From: Prado023 sp963697345 | Lineage (GTDB): Bacteria > Actinomycetota > Actinomycetes > S36-B12 > CAIYMF01 | Direction of reading: 5' to 3' | Assembly (NCBI GenBank): GCA_963697345.1 | Contig: CAVONS010000008.1 | Location: 620,001 to 684,000, forward strand | Length of the DNA: 64,000 nucleotides | Notes under the pieces: generated by a model | The model's input: the letters and a program-made list of their open reading frames with translations, nothing else | The model's database searches: none | What the model was told of the DNA's origin: nothing | Part shown: positions 19,214 to 30,312 of the stretch, one piece after another | Layout: every line of letters starts with the position of its first letter | Position numbering within the stretch: position 1 is the first letter of the stretch | Made by a program: the position numbers and the translations under genes

Positions 19214-19692
19214 GGCGACAGACTGCCACGGGCAGACTCGATCGCGCTCGCCAATCGACGGGGATGCCGGGATGCGATCAGCCACGTGTGGTGCGGATCC
19301 TCAGGATCGATCACCTCGAGCACCACGGCACCGGGGCCGACCCCCGGTCGCAGCAGCAGGTGGGCGCTGGGGTCGCCCGCGGGGCCGCGGGCAGCGCGGG
19401 CCTGGTCGGCGTCCAGGGCAAGCACCCTTCCGGTGAACTCCCATTCGAGGAAGGCCCGACCAGCGTGGAGTCCGTCCTCGGTGACGCGGACCCTGGCCGC
19501 GGACCGAGCGATCAGCAGTGCGGCGCCCACGCCACCCACAAGGGCGACGCTCCAGCCTGCCTCAGGGCCCACGGCGCTGCCGTAGGCGATGGCGAGCGCC
19601 CCGATCATCGCGACAGCCAGGACCCACACGGTCGGTCCCGGCCACAGGCGTTGCGTGTAGCCCGACTGCGGGCCGGATTGCTCATCGGTCAC
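19210..19692 (-). CDS. DUF3093 membrane protein
   Basis: A 160-residue protein with two adjacent transmembrane helices near residues 18-60, followed by a soluble beta-rich domain (RVRVTEDGLHAGRAFLEWEF... HTWLIASRHPRRLASAIE). This is the DUF3093 layout found next to dut in actinobacteria. GTG at 19692 is chosen since family homology starts there and a G-rich ribosome site lies upstream; longer open sequence upstream is not protein-like. Divergent from the thioesterase-dut pair. Function unknown. Confidence 0.75.
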   Translation of the reverse strand: MTDEQSGPQSGYTQRLWPGPTVWVLAVAMIGALAIAYGSAVGPEAGWSVALVGGVGAALLIARSAARVRVTEDGLHAGRAFLEWEFTGRVLALDADQARAARGPAGDPSAHLLLRPGVGPGAVVLEVIDPEDPHHTWLIASRHPRRLASAIESARGSLSP

Positions 19693-19783
19693 GACCCCCA
19701 CTCTCGCATCCCAGGCTCGCGATCGTGCGTCCTGGTGGCCCGGCGCGGCACACCCACCAGAACGGGTGCGGGTGGCTGGTCGG

Positions 19784-19789
19784 TAGGGT
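19784..19789 (+). promoter_or_regulatory. -10 box of thioesterase-dut operon
   Basis: TAGGGT places a start near 19796, leaving a leader of about 24 bases with the ribosome site GAGGAG seven bases before the GTG at 19820. Confidence 0.4.
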
Positions 19790-19819
19790 GCCCAGAGCCA
19801 TCTGACCGAGGAGCCTGCG

Positions 19820-20401
19820 GTGATCGAACCCCAACCTGTCGGACCCGCGACGACTCCCGGGCCTGATGCGATCCTGCCTGAACGAAGCCCGGATGCTGCG
19901 CCACCGGGAACCCTCATCGGCTCGCACTACGCTCAGTGCTTCGGCTGTGGCGATGACCATCCCAGCGGGCTGCACATGCAGGTGACCGCTGGGCAGGGAC
20001 TCACGCTCTCGGCATCCTTCGACGTCGGCACCGCCCACCAGGGTGCCCCCGGCCTCGCCCATGGCGGGGTGCTCACGGCCGCAGCTGACGAGGTGCTGGG
20101 AGCGCTGAACTGGTTGCTCATGCGCCCAGCGGTGACTGCGCGCCTGGAGACCAACTTCGTGCGCCCCGTGCCCGTGGGGACAGTGCTGGACATGCAGGCG
20201 CGCATCACGGGAGTGGCCGGTCGCAAGGTCTTCACCGCCGTCGTGGCACACATGGGCCCCGGAGGACCCGTCGCGCTGACAGCCTCAGGGTTGTTCATCC
20301 AGGTGCAGGTGGGGCACTTCCGGTCCCACGGACGCATGCAGGAGGTCGCCGCGGCGATCGCTGCGGGCGACGCCGGACCACCGGCGGAGATGAACCCATG
20401 A
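19820..20401 (+). CDS. PaaI-type hotdog thioesterase
   Basis: A 193-residue protein with a single hotdog domain: CFGCG...SGLHM near residue 40, LAHGGVLTAAADEVLG near 77-95 with the conserved HGG, and a helical tail. PaaI-like members hydrolyse acyl-CoA thioesters. GTG start with a good GAGGAG site; the stop overlaps dut by four bases (ATGA). The coupling to dut is conserved in actinobacteria and may be only positional. Substrate unknown. Confidence 0.8.
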   Translation: MIEPQPVGPATTPGPDAILPERSPDAAPPGTLIGSHYAQCFGCGDDHPSGLHMQVTAGQGLTLSASFDVGTAHQGAPGLAHGGVLTAAADEVLGALNWLLMRPAVTARLETNFVRPVPVGTVLDMQARITGVAGRKVFTAVVAHMGPGGPVALTASGLFIQVQVGHFRSHGRMQEVAAAIAAGDAGPPAEMNP

Positions 20402-20844
20402 CCGACGTCCTGATCCAGCGGTTGGACCCGGACGTGCCGATCCCGGGCTACGAGCACCCGGGCGACGCGGGAGTGGACCTGGTCACCACTGTGGATGCCA
20501 CCCTGGCCCCGGGCGAGCGGGCGCTGCTGCCCACCGGGATCGCCATCGCGCTCCCGCCGGGCCACGCCGCGTTCGTCCATCCCCGCAGTGGTCTGGCGGC
20601 CAGATTCGGAGTCTCGATCGTCAACTCGCCGGGCACGGTCGATGCCGGGTACCGCGGCGAGATCAAGGTCAGCGTCATCAACCTCGATGCCGCGACCCCG
20701 GTGGTCTTCCATCGGGGCGACCGCATCGCCCAACTCGTCGTCCAGGAGGTCGTCCGGGTCCGCTTCCACGAGGTGGCGCACCTGCCGGGATCGGCGCGTG
20801 GGGCCGGGGGATTCGGTTCCACCGGGGGTCACGCCGCGGGGTAG
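20398..20844 (+). CDS. dut: dUTP diphosphatase
   Basis: A 148-residue trimeric dUTPase, full length. All five motifs are present in order: PGDAGVDL, HPRSGLA, NSPGTVDAGYRGE, RIAQLV and the C-terminal P-loop-like RGAGGFGSTG. It converts dUTP to dUMP and pyrophosphate, keeping uracil out of DNA and feeding dTMP synthesis. ATG overlaps the thioesterase stop. Confidence 0.97.
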   Translation: MTDVLIQRLDPDVPIPGYEHPGDAGVDLVTTVDATLAPGERALLPTGIAIALPPGHAAFVHPRSGLAARFGVSIVNSPGTVDAGYRGEIKVSVINLDAATPVVFHRGDRIAQLVVQEVVRVRFHEVAHLPGSARGAGGFGSTGGHAAG

Positions 20845-20847
20845 CCT
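20842..20847 (+). promoter_or_regulatory. -10 box before DUF3710
   Basis: TAGCCT overlaps the dut stop codon and predicts a start near 20854, with AGGAGG in the 28-base leader before the ATG at 20882. Confidence 0.4.
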
Positions 20848-20881
20848 GTCTCACCTGTGCACCACCCACCAGGAGGCTCCC

Positions 20882-21679
20882 ATGGCCAGGTTCCGCCGCC
20901 GATCCTCGGGCGAGGGCGACGCCGCGTCGCTCGACGCTGATGTCGACCTCGACGCGATGGGTGAGGATGGCGGCCCGGAGTCCGAGGACTCATCGGAGAC
21001 GTCGGAGTCGGGCTTCGATCGCAGCCATGGCCCCTTCGACGAGTCCGAGGTGGAGCTGGCCGACGGGGATCTCGTCCGCGTGAACCTGGGTTCGCTGCTC
21101 ATCCCGGGCCTGCCGGGCGTCGGCGTCCAGGTCGAGGCTGATCCGACCACGCAGGAGGTCCGTGCCGTCACCGGGGTCGGTGATCAGGCGGCGGTCCAGC
21201 TCCAGGCATTCGCTGCTCCCCGTTCCGAGGGGTTGTGGGACGAGATCCGCGCCGAGATGCTCGCGGAGCTTGCCGCCACTGAGGGCGCCGAGGTGGCCGA
21301 GGGCATCGGGTCGTTCGGCCCGGAGGTGAAGGGGGTGCTTCCGGGGCGCACAGCCGAGGGCAAGCCCATCCGGCAGCCCGTGCGGTTCGTGGGCATCGAC
21401 GGCCCCCGGTGGTTCCTGCGTGTGGTGTTCCTGGGCCGGGCGGCGGTGGAGCCCGACCCGGAGGATGCTCTGCACCAGCTTGTCCGCGAGACGATCGTGG
21501 TGCGTGGTGACTCCGCGATGCCGCCACGCGATCCACTGCCACTGACACTGCCGCCGGATGCGGTGAGCTCTGACGAGCTCGATGAGGACGAGGTCCTCGA
21601 GGACGACGAGGACGGCGACGAGCGGTTCTCCGACCTCGACCCCTTCGAGCGGGGCCCGGAGATCACCGAGACACGTTGA
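20882..21679 (+). CDS. DUF3710 family protein
   Basis: A 265-residue soluble protein. A charged N-terminus (MARFRRRSSGEGDAAS, then an acidic stretch to residue 55) precedes the conserved DUF3710 core (residues 60-215, with LLIPGLPGVGVQVEAD and IDGPRWFLRVVFLGRAA). The last 45 residues are again acidic and likely disordered. The family lies next to dut in nearly all actinobacteria; function unknown. The ATG at 20882 has AGGAGG six bases upstream; homology does not extend into the longer upstream frame. Confidence 0.85.
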   Translation: MARFRRRSSGEGDAASLDADVDLDAMGEDGGPESEDSSETSESGFDRSHGPFDESEVELADGDLVRVNLGSLLIPGLPGVGVQVEADPTTQEVRAVTGVGDQAAVQLQAFAAPRSEGLWDEIRAEMLAELAATEGAEVAEGIGSFGPEVKGVLPGRTAEGKPIRQPVRFVGIDGPRWFLRVVFLGRAAVEPDPEDALHQLVRETIVVRGDSAMPPRDPLPLTLPPDAVSSDELDEDEVLEDDEDGDERFSDLDPFERGPEITETR

Positions 21680-21742
21680 GTCGGCTGACCCGTCCCAGGT
21701 CCGCACGTTTCCTGAGATGTCCCGGTCAGTGGGGATCGCCGG

Positions 21743-21748
21743 TATCCT
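21743..21748 (+). promoter_or_regulatory. -10 box of leaderless OB-fold gene
   Basis: TATCCT lies six bases before the GTG at 21755; no ribosome site is present. Confidence 0.5.
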
Positions 21749-21754
21749 GACGAC

Positions 21755-22132
21755 GTGTCGACAACAGGTGCGGTGCGCAGGATCGGCGCCAGCCTGGGCA
21801 AGACCAAGGCCCAGCAGCAGGCCGATGAGCTGCAGGGCGCTTCCAGCGCTGCGGGTGCCACCCCGATCGCCTCGTGCCGTGGCGGCGAGCTCACGACCGT
21901 CGCTGGTGTTCTGCGGTCCGTGACGCTGAGGCCCCGCAACACAGTTCCCGCTGTCGAGGCCGTGCTCTACGACGGGTCCGGCCAGGTGCGGCTCGTGTGG
22001 CTCGGACGACGCCAGATCGCGGGCATCTCCCCGGGGCGCTCCCTCTCGGTCACGGGGCGGATCACCTGCAACGAGACCGACCCGACGATCTTCAATCCCC
22101 GCTACGAGTTGCGTGAGGTGCGCTCGACATGA
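21755..22132 (+). CDS. OB-fold nucleic acid binding protein
   Basis: A 125-residue protein with a single OB domain (residues 38-122: ELTTVAGVLRSVTLRP... VRLVWLGRRQIAGISPGRSLSVTGRI). It resembles the tRNA-anticodon/RecG-type OB folds annotated near dut and DUF3159 in actinobacteria. Probably binds single-stranded nucleic acid. GTG start supported by the -10 box; stop overlaps the DUF3159 start by four bases. Confidence 0.8.
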   Translation: MSTTGAVRRIGASLGKTKAQQQADELQGASSAAGATPIASCRGGELTTVAGVLRSVTLRPRNTVPAVEAVLYDGSGQVRLVWLGRRQIAGISPGRSLSVTGRITCNETDPTIFNPRYELREVRST

Positions 22133-22854
22133 CCGACCCGCATCCGGAGCAGCGCACCGGGAGTTCGGCCGCGCACGGAACTGGCCTGGACCCCGAGGAG
22201 CTGGGCGTCGATCGCGCGATGCTCGACAAGGCCATCGGCGGGTGGCGCGGCATGATCGACTCCGGCGTCCCGGCCGGGGTCTTCGTGGCCGCCTACCTGC
22301 TCACCTCGCAGCAGCTGCGGCCCTCGCTGATCGCGGCCCTGGTCTCCGGCGCGGTCATCGCCGTGGTCCGACTGGCCCGTCGTGAGTCGCTGCAGCAGGT
22401 CGTGGCTGGCTTCTTCGGTGTCGCGATCTCGGCCTTCGTGGCCACACGCACCGGGCGGGCTGAGGACTACTTCCTGGTCGGCATCCTGATCAACGTGGCC
22501 TACCTGCTGGCCTACGCGATCTCCAGCGCCCTTCGCTGGCCCCTGCTTGGCGTCGTCGTCGGGTACGTCCGCGGTGATGCCACGGGGTGGCGGTCGGACC
22601 CCCGGCAGTACCGGGCCTACGCCACCGCGTCGTGGATCTGGGCGGGCATGTTCGCCATTCGCCTCCTGGTCCAGCTGCCGATGTACTTCGCCGGAGCGGT
22701 CGGCATGCTCGGGGTGGCCAAGCTGGTCATGGGATGGCCCATGTTCCTGCTCGCGGCCTACCTGAGCTACCAGATCATCCATCCCGTCCTGCGCGACGTC
22801 GACGCGGCCGCTGCCGCGGAGGCGTCCTCAGGGCTGGAGCCCGACCCCGCCTGA
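22129..22854 (+). CDS. DUF3159 integral membrane protein
   Basis: A 241-residue membrane protein with about six transmembrane helices between residues 45 and 225 (for example VPAGVFVAAYLLTS and LLGVVVGYVRG) and short soluble ends. It belongs to DUF3159, part of the conserved dut-to-TrkA block. The ATG overlaps the OB-fold stop (ATGA). It converges on ceoC with a 24-base gap that holds no clear hairpin. Transport or signalling role is unknown. Confidence 0.8.
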   Translation: MTDPHPEQRTGSSAAHGTGLDPEELGVDRAMLDKAIGGWRGMIDSGVPAGVFVAAYLLTSQQLRPSLIAALVSGAVIAVVRLARRESLQQVVAGFFGVAISAFVATRTGRAEDYFLVGILINVAYLLAYAISSALRWPLLGVVVGYVRGDATGWRSDPRQYRAYATASWIWAGMFAIRLLVQLPMYFAGAVGMLGVAKLVMGWPMFLLAAYLSYQIIHPVLRDVDAAAAAEASSGLEPDPA

Positions 22855-22878
22855 TCCACCCAGCAGTGCTCGGGGCAC

Positions 22879-23535
22879 TCAGGGGGAGAGCAGGGTCTGG
22901 ATCGACTCCTCCTGGTCCGGCGCAGACACGAAGAGCAGCTCGTCACCGCTCTCGAGGGGATCGTCGGGGCTCGGGGCGATCACCTGCTGGCTGCGCAGGA
23001 TGGCCACCAGGGACGTGTCCGGTGGCCAGGAGACGTCGCCGACCCGTGATCCGACGACGGGTGAGTCAGCCGCAAGGGTGAGTTCGACGAGGTTGGCGTT
23101 GCTCTGCCGGAACGTGAACAGCCGCACGAGGTCGCCGACCGTGACAGCCTCCTCAACGAGGGCCGAGAGCATCTGCGGAGTCGAGACCGCCACGTCAACG
23201 CCCCAGGCCTCGTTGAACAGCCACTCGTTCTTGGGGTGATTGACACGCGCGACCACGCGTGGCACCCCGAACTCCGTCTTGGCCAGCAGCGCCACCACGA
23301 GGTTGACCTTGTCGTCACCCGTGGCGGCCACCACGACCTGGCAGGTCTGCAGCTGGGCCTCCTCCAGTGCCGAGAGCTCGCAGGCATCTGCGCAGAGCAC
23401 ATGTGCGCCCTCCACGACGCCCACCTGGGCGATGTCGGGCTCCTTGTCGACCAGCAGGATCTCGTGACCGTTGTGCAGCAGCTCGCGGGCGATGGCCTTG
23501 CCGACCTTGCCCGCCCCCGCGATGCAGACCCTCAT
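22879..23535 (-). CDS. ceoC: TrkA-family potassium uptake regulator, CeoC-like
   Basis: A 218-residue protein with an RCK_N Rossmann domain (IAGAGKVGKAIA at residues 5-16, acidic LLVDKE end of strand 2) and an RCK_C domain (residues 140-215). Such proteins gate potassium channels or transporters by sensing NAD(H), ATP or c-di-AMP. The ATG overlaps the stop of the second TrkA-type gene (ATGA), forming the ceoB-ceoC pair known from Mycobacterium. The adjacent KimA-like permease fits a potassium role. Confidence 0.88.
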   Translation of the reverse strand: MRVCIAGAGKVGKAIARELLHNGHEILLVDKEPDIAQVGVVEGAHVLCADACELSALEEAQLQTCQVVVAATGDDKVNLVVALLAKTEFGVPRVVARVNHPKNEWLFNEAWGVDVAVSTPQMLSALVEEAVTVGDLVRLFTFRQSNANLVELTLAADSPVVGSRVGDVSWPPDTSLVAILRSQQVIAPSPDDPLESGDELLFVSAPDQEESIQTLLSP

Positions 23536-24197
23536 CGACGTCCCTCCGGTGCCGCCTGGAATACCTCCTGGATGTGCTCCTCATCCTCACGATGAAGCAG
23601 CACGTGGACGATGTCGCCGTCCTGGAGCACGGTCTCGCGGGTGGGCAGCAGCGCCACCCCGAACCGGGTCAGGAACGCGATGCGGGCTCCTGTGGTGTCC
23701 TGCAGGTCGTGCACGAGCCGGCCGACCCAATCAGTGTGCACGGGCATCTCCGCGAGTGCGATCGTGCCGCTCGGATCGGTCCACTCCTCCTGCGCACCGC
23801 GGGGCATGAGCCGGCGCAGCATCTGGTCGGTGGACCACGCCACGCTGGCCACGGTCGGGATCCCGAGCCGCTGGTAGACCTCAGCCCGTCGGGGGTCGTA
23901 GATGCGCGCCACGACGTTCTCCACACCGAAGGTCTCGCGTGCCACCCGGGCCGCGATGATGTTGGTGTTGTCCCCGCTGCTGCAGGCCGCGAAGGCCTGG
24001 GCGTGGGCGATACCGGCCTCGATGAGGGTGTCTCGGTCGTAGCCGACGCCCACCACCGTCGCGCCGCCGAAATCGGGGGAGAGCTTGCGGAAGGCTTCGG
24101 CGTCCAGGTCGATGATTGCCACGCTGTGACCCTGGCGGTCCATGGTCTGAGCGAGGGCTGAACCGACACGTCCGCAGCCGAGGATCACGATGTGCAC
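23532..24197 (-). CDS. ceoB: TrkA-family potassium uptake regulator, CeoB-like
   Basis: A 221-residue RCK_N/RCK_C protein starting MHIVILGCGRVGSALAQ, with the nucleotide-binding GxGxxG at residues 7-12 and AIIDLD after strand 2. The C-terminal RCK_C domain spans about residues 140-215. GTG at 24197 is chosen by homology; an upstream ATG would add ten residues. It is divergent from the permease gene over 57 bases, and translationally coupled to the next TrkA gene. No TrkH/KtrB pore gene is present in the window. Confidence 0.88.
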   Translation of the reverse strand: MHIVILGCGRVGSALAQTMDRQGHSVAIIDLDAEAFRKLSPDFGGATVVGVGYDRDTLIEAGIAHAQAFAACSSGDNTNIIAARVARETFGVENVVARIYDPRRAEVYQRLGIPTVASVAWSTDQMLRRLMPRGAQEEWTDPSGTIALAEMPVHTDWVGRLVHDLQDTTGARIAFLTRFGVALLPTRETVLQDGDIVHVLLHREDEEHIQEVFQAAPEGRR

Positions 24198-24240
24198 GGC
24201 TCGAACGCTACACGCGGCTCGCATGCTGGCGCACTGTGCG

Positions 24241-24246
24241 TAGCAT
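24241..24246 (+). promoter_or_regulatory. -10 box of near-leaderless permease gene
   Basis: TAGCAT lies eight bases before the GTG at 24255 in the short region divergent from ceoB. Confidence 0.45.
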
Positions 24247-24254
24247 TCACCCAC

Positions 24255-26291
24255 GTGGGAACCTTCTCCGACGCGGCCAAGCGGCTGCTGTTCGGCCGTG
24301 CACTGCACACCAACCAGCTGGGCGAGACGCTTCTGCCCAAGCGCATCGCACTGCCGGTCTTCGCCTCCGACGCCCTGTCGTCCAACGGGTACGCCACGCA
24401 GGAGATCCTGCTCGTGCTCTCGCTCGGCGGCTTCACGATGTACCAGTACGCCCCGTGGGTCGGTGCAGCGGTCATCCTCGTGTTCCTCGTGGTTGTCACG
24501 TCCTACCGCCAGAACGTGCACGCCTACCCGTCCGGTGGTGGCGACTACGAGGTCGTGGCCACGAATCTCGGGCCACGTGCCGGGGTCTTCGTGGCCAGCG
24601 CGCTCATGGTCGACTACGTGCTCACCGTGGCCGTGTCGATCTCCTCGGCCGTGGCCAACGCCTCGTCGGCGATCCCCTTCATCGGGCGCCACAGCGTCGC
24701 CCTGGCCATCGTGCTGGTGGTCCTGCTGGCCCTGGGCAACCTGCGTGGGGTGCGCGAGTCCGGGACGGCCTTCGCGATCCCCACCTATGCGTTCATCTTC
24801 GCCATCTTCAGCATGCTCATCTGGGCGGCGGTCCGCCTGGTGCGCGGTGACACCATGCTGGCCGAGTCGGCCGGATGGGAGATCGAGCCGGTGGCCAACT
24901 TCGGCGGCGCAGCGCTGGTCTTCCTGGTCGCGCGTGCCTTCTCGTCGGGCACGACCGCGCTCACCGGGATCGAGGCCATCAGCAACGGCGTGCCCGCCTT
25001 CCAGAAGCCCAAGAGCCGCAACGCCGCCACGACCCTGGCACTGCTGGGCGCTATCGCGATGACGATGTTCGCCGGGATCACCTGGCTGGCGATCACGACG
25101 AAGGTGAAGGTCGCCGAATCCACCGACCTGCTGATCGGCGCGCCGCCCGGGACCGAGCAGAAGACCGTCATCGCCCAGGTGGCCCAAGCGGTCTTCTCGG
25201 ACTTCCCGGTCATGTTCGTGGTGGTCTCGGTGGCCACCGCGCTGATCCTCGTCCTGGCGGCCAACACCGCCTTCAACGGCTTCCCGGTGCTGGGGTCGAT
25301 CCTGGCTCGCGACGGCTACCTGCCCCGCCAGCTGCACACACGCGGCGACCGGCTGGCCTTCAGCAATGGCATCATCACCCTGGCCGCCCTGGCCGCGTTC
25401 CTGATCTACATCTACTCCGCCAACGTCTCGGCGCTGATCCAGCTCTACATCATCGGGGTGTTCGTCTCCTTCACCCTGAGCCAGCTGGGCATGATCCGGC
25501 ACTGGAACCGGCACCTGCGCAGCGAGGCGGACGCCGGTGAGCGCGCCCGCATGAAGCGCAGTCGCGTCGTGAACGGCGTCGGCTTCTGCATGACCGCCAG
25601 CGTCCTGGTCATCGTGCTGACCACCAAGTTCACCCACGGTGCGTGGATCGTGTGCGTCGCGATGCCGATCCTGTACCTGATCATGGTCTCGATCCGCAGG
25701 CACTACGACCGTGTGGCCATCGAGCTGGTGGCCGGGGACAGCGAGTCGGTCGTCCTGCCCAGCCGCGTGCACGCCATCGTGCTGGTGTCCCGGATCCACA
25801 AGCCGACCCTGCGGGCGCTGGCCTATGCCCGGGCCACCCGGCCGACCGTCCTGGAGGCGGTCACCGTCGACGTCGACGACGACAGCACGGCGGCGCTGAT
25901 GGCCGAGTGGGACCGACGCCACATCCCCGTGGCCCTCAAGGTGCTCGACTCCCCGTATCGGGAGATCACACGCCCGGTGGTCGAGTACGTCCGTGGGATC
26001 GGACGCTCGTCGCCGCGGGACCTCGTCTGCGTGTATGTCCCCGAGTACGTCGTCGGCCACTGGTGGGAGCAGCTCCTGCACAACCAGAGCGCCCTTCGTC
26101 TGAAGAGCCGGCTGCTGTTCTCGCCCGGGGTCATGGTGGTCAGCGTTCCGTGGCAGCTGCTCTCCAGCGAGCGGGTGGCCGACGAGCCAGAGGCCCTTGC
26201 CCCGGGGGCGCTGCGCCGTGGCGTGCCCGATGCTGAGACGGCCGAGGCATTCGTCGCCGGCGAGATGGACTCCGGTCCATCGAACAGGTGA
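24255..26291 (+). CDS. APC-superfamily permease, KimA-like potassium importer
   Basis: A 678-residue membrane protein with about 12 transmembrane helices in residues 40-490 and a 190-residue cytosolic C-terminal domain. The N-terminus (KRLLFGRALHTNQLGETLLP, then IALPVFASDALSSNGYAT) strongly resembles Bacillus subtilis KimA, a proton-coupled K+ importer inhibited by c-di-AMP. The position beside ceoB/ceoC supports a potassium role, and the same order is seen in Mycobacterium (Rv2690c region). GTG at 24255 is chosen from the -10 box and homology. The stop overlaps the methyltransferase start by four bases. Amino-acid transport cannot be excluded. Confidence 0.8.
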   Translation: MGTFSDAAKRLLFGRALHTNQLGETLLPKRIALPVFASDALSSNGYATQEILLVLSLGGFTMYQYAPWVGAAVILVFLVVVTSYRQNVHAYPSGGGDYEVVATNLGPRAGVFVASALMVDYVLTVAVSISSAVANASSAIPFIGRHSVALAIVLVVLLALGNLRGVRESGTAFAIPTYAFIFAIFSMLIWAAVRLVRGDTMLAESAGWEIEPVANFGGAALVFLVARAFSSGTTALTGIEAISNGVPAFQKPKSRNAATTLALLGAIAMTMFAGITWLAITTKVKVAESTDLLIGAPPGTEQKTVIAQVAQAVFSDFPVMFVVVSVATALILVLAANTAFNGFPVLGSILARDGYLPRQLHTRGDRLAFSNGIITLAALAAFLIYIYSANVSALIQLYIIGVFVSFTLSQLGMIRHWNRHLRSEADAGERARMKRSRVVNGVGFCMTASVLVIVLTTKFTHGAWIVCVAMPILYLIMVSIRRHYDRVAIELVAGDSESVVLPSRVHAIVLVSRIHKPTLRALAYARATRPTVLEAVTVDVDDDSTAALMAEWDRRHIPVALKVLDSPYREITRPVVEYVRGIGRSSPRDLVCVYVPEYVVGHWWEQLLHNQSALRLKSRLLFSPGVMVVSVPWQLLSSERVADEPEALAPGALRRGVPDAETAEAFVAGEMDSGPSNR

Positions 26292-27499
26292 GCGCCGATC
26301 TGGCCCCGGGCGACCACGTGGTCGTCGAGGTCGGAGCCGTCGCCCACGGTGGGCACTGCGTGGCGCGCCATGAAGGTCGAGTGCTGTTCGTGCGCCACGG
26401 GCTGCCCGGCGAGACGGTGCGGGTCGAGATCACACAGATCGGGAGGAAGGGCCGGTTCCTGCGCGCAGACGTCGTCGAGGTCCTCACGGCCAGTCCCGAT
26501 CGACGCCCAGCGCCCTGTCCCGTGGCCCGCTCCTGTGGCGGGTGCGACTGGCAGCACGCGACGGTCCCGGCCGCCCGGCGGCTCAAGGAGCAGGTCGTCC
26601 GGGAGGCCATGTCCCGTTTTGCCGGGATCGACCTGGGGGCGGACTTCGTCGTGCTGCCCGTCGCAGACCCCGATCAGTCCGCGTCCTCGAGCTACCCCGA
26701 GGGCCTCGGGTGGCGCACTCGGGGGACGCTCAGCGTCGATCCGACGGGGGCGGCGGGCTTCCTCGGCCACCGCTCCCACACGGTGATCGCCGGCGGCCAG
26801 TGCCCGCAGCTGCACCGGGGGCTTGCCCCGCTGGACCTGTTCGGTCGCAGCTGGCAGCCAGGCACCCGTGTGGCGTTCGTCGCGCCGTCGGTGGGGGAGC
26901 CGCACGCATTCGACACCGCCGCACCCCCGGACGAGCCGATCATCGAGCGGGCCGGGGGACGCACCTGGGCGGTTGCCCCGGACGGCTTCTGGCAGGTCCA
27001 CCCGGGTGCTGCCCAGGCGCTGGTCTCGCAGGTGCGCAACCTGTTGGCGCCGAAGCCGGGGGAGCGGCTGGTGGACCTGTACGCCGGTGTGGGGCTCTTC
27101 GGCCTGAGCCTGGCCGAGGGCGCCGGCGGAGAGCTGGATGTCACGCTCGTGGAGGGCGACCGGCGCGCCTGCGAACTCGCGGGCATCAACGCTGGGGACC
27201 AGGCCGCCTCCATCGTCCGCGCCAACGTCGAGCGGTGGGCTGGGCGGCCCGATGCGCTGCAGGGTGCCGATCTGGTGGTGCTGGACCCACCGCGGACGGG
27301 AGCCGGCGCAGTGGTCACCGGCGCCATCACCGCGGCCCGCCCACGAGCCGTTGCCTACGTGGCCTGCGATCCGGTGGCCCTGGCCCGTGACGTCGCCACC
27401 TTCGCCGAGGGCGGCTACGCACTCAGTGAACTCGTGGCCCTCGACCTGTTCCCGACAACCCACCACGTCGAATGTGTGGCGCTGCTCCAGCCCAGGTGA
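26288..27499 (+). CDS. TrmA/RlmD-type 23S rRNA or tRNA uracil-C5 methyltransferase
   Basis: A 403-residue SAM-dependent RNA methyltransferase. A TRAM domain (residues 1-65) is followed by CPVARSCGGC and a later GQC, the cysteine pattern of a [4Fe-4S] cluster as in RlmD. The SAM site is DLYAGVGLFGLSLAEG (near 257). DPPRTGAG, the catalytic cysteine in ACDPVALARD and the general-base glutamate in HHVECVALL complete the RumA fold. GTG start overlaps the permease stop. Whether it modifies tRNA U54 or 23S rRNA cannot be decided here. Confidence 0.88.
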   Translation: MSADLAPGDHVVVEVGAVAHGGHCVARHEGRVLFVRHGLPGETVRVEITQIGRKGRFLRADVVEVLTASPDRRPAPCPVARSCGGCDWQHATVPAARRLKEQVVREAMSRFAGIDLGADFVVLPVADPDQSASSSYPEGLGWRTRGTLSVDPTGAAGFLGHRSHTVIAGGQCPQLHRGLAPLDLFGRSWQPGTRVAFVAPSVGEPHAFDTAAPPDEPIIERAGGRTWAVAPDGFWQVHPGAAQALVSQVRNLLAPKPGERLVDLYAGVGLFGLSLAEGAGGELDVTLVEGDRRACELAGINAGDQAASIVRANVERWAGRPDALQGADLVVLDPPRTGAGAVVTGAITAARPRAVAYVACDPVALARDVATFAEGGYALSELVALDLFPTTHHVECVALLQPR

Positions 27500-27517
27500 T
27501 ATCTTGACATCAAGATA
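27500..27517. promoter_or_regulatory. Perfect 18-bp palindrome upstream of aconitase
   Basis: TATCTTGACATCAAGATA has 8-base perfect arms and a CA centre. It lies one base after the methyltransferase stop and 72 bases before acnA, and stands out as A/T-rich in a G/C-rich region. It contains a TTGACA hexamer. Its form suits a dimeric MarR/TetR-type regulator; Streptomyces TamR controls aconitase through a palindromic site, so a TamR-like repressor is one candidate. Confidence 0.6.
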
Positions 27518-27556
27518 CTTTCCGCGCTGGGGGACGCGGTGGATGGGCAGGCGCGA

Positions 27557-27562
27557 TAGCCT
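27557..27562 (+). promoter_or_regulatory. Possible -10 box of acnA
   Basis: TAGCCT predicts a start near 27569 and a 21-base leader with GAGGAGGAG before the ATG at 27590. A matching -35 is not obvious, so another promoter inside the palindrome region is possible. Confidence 0.35.
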
Positions 27563-27589
27563 TCTGCCCGGTCTCGAGGAGGAGTCAGG

Positions 27590-30250
<2,661 letters not shown>

Positions 30251-30312
30251 CCCCTGTCAGGCGATCCCCACCCCTCCCGGAGCACACTGGACGTGGAGAG
30301 GTGGGGATCGGC

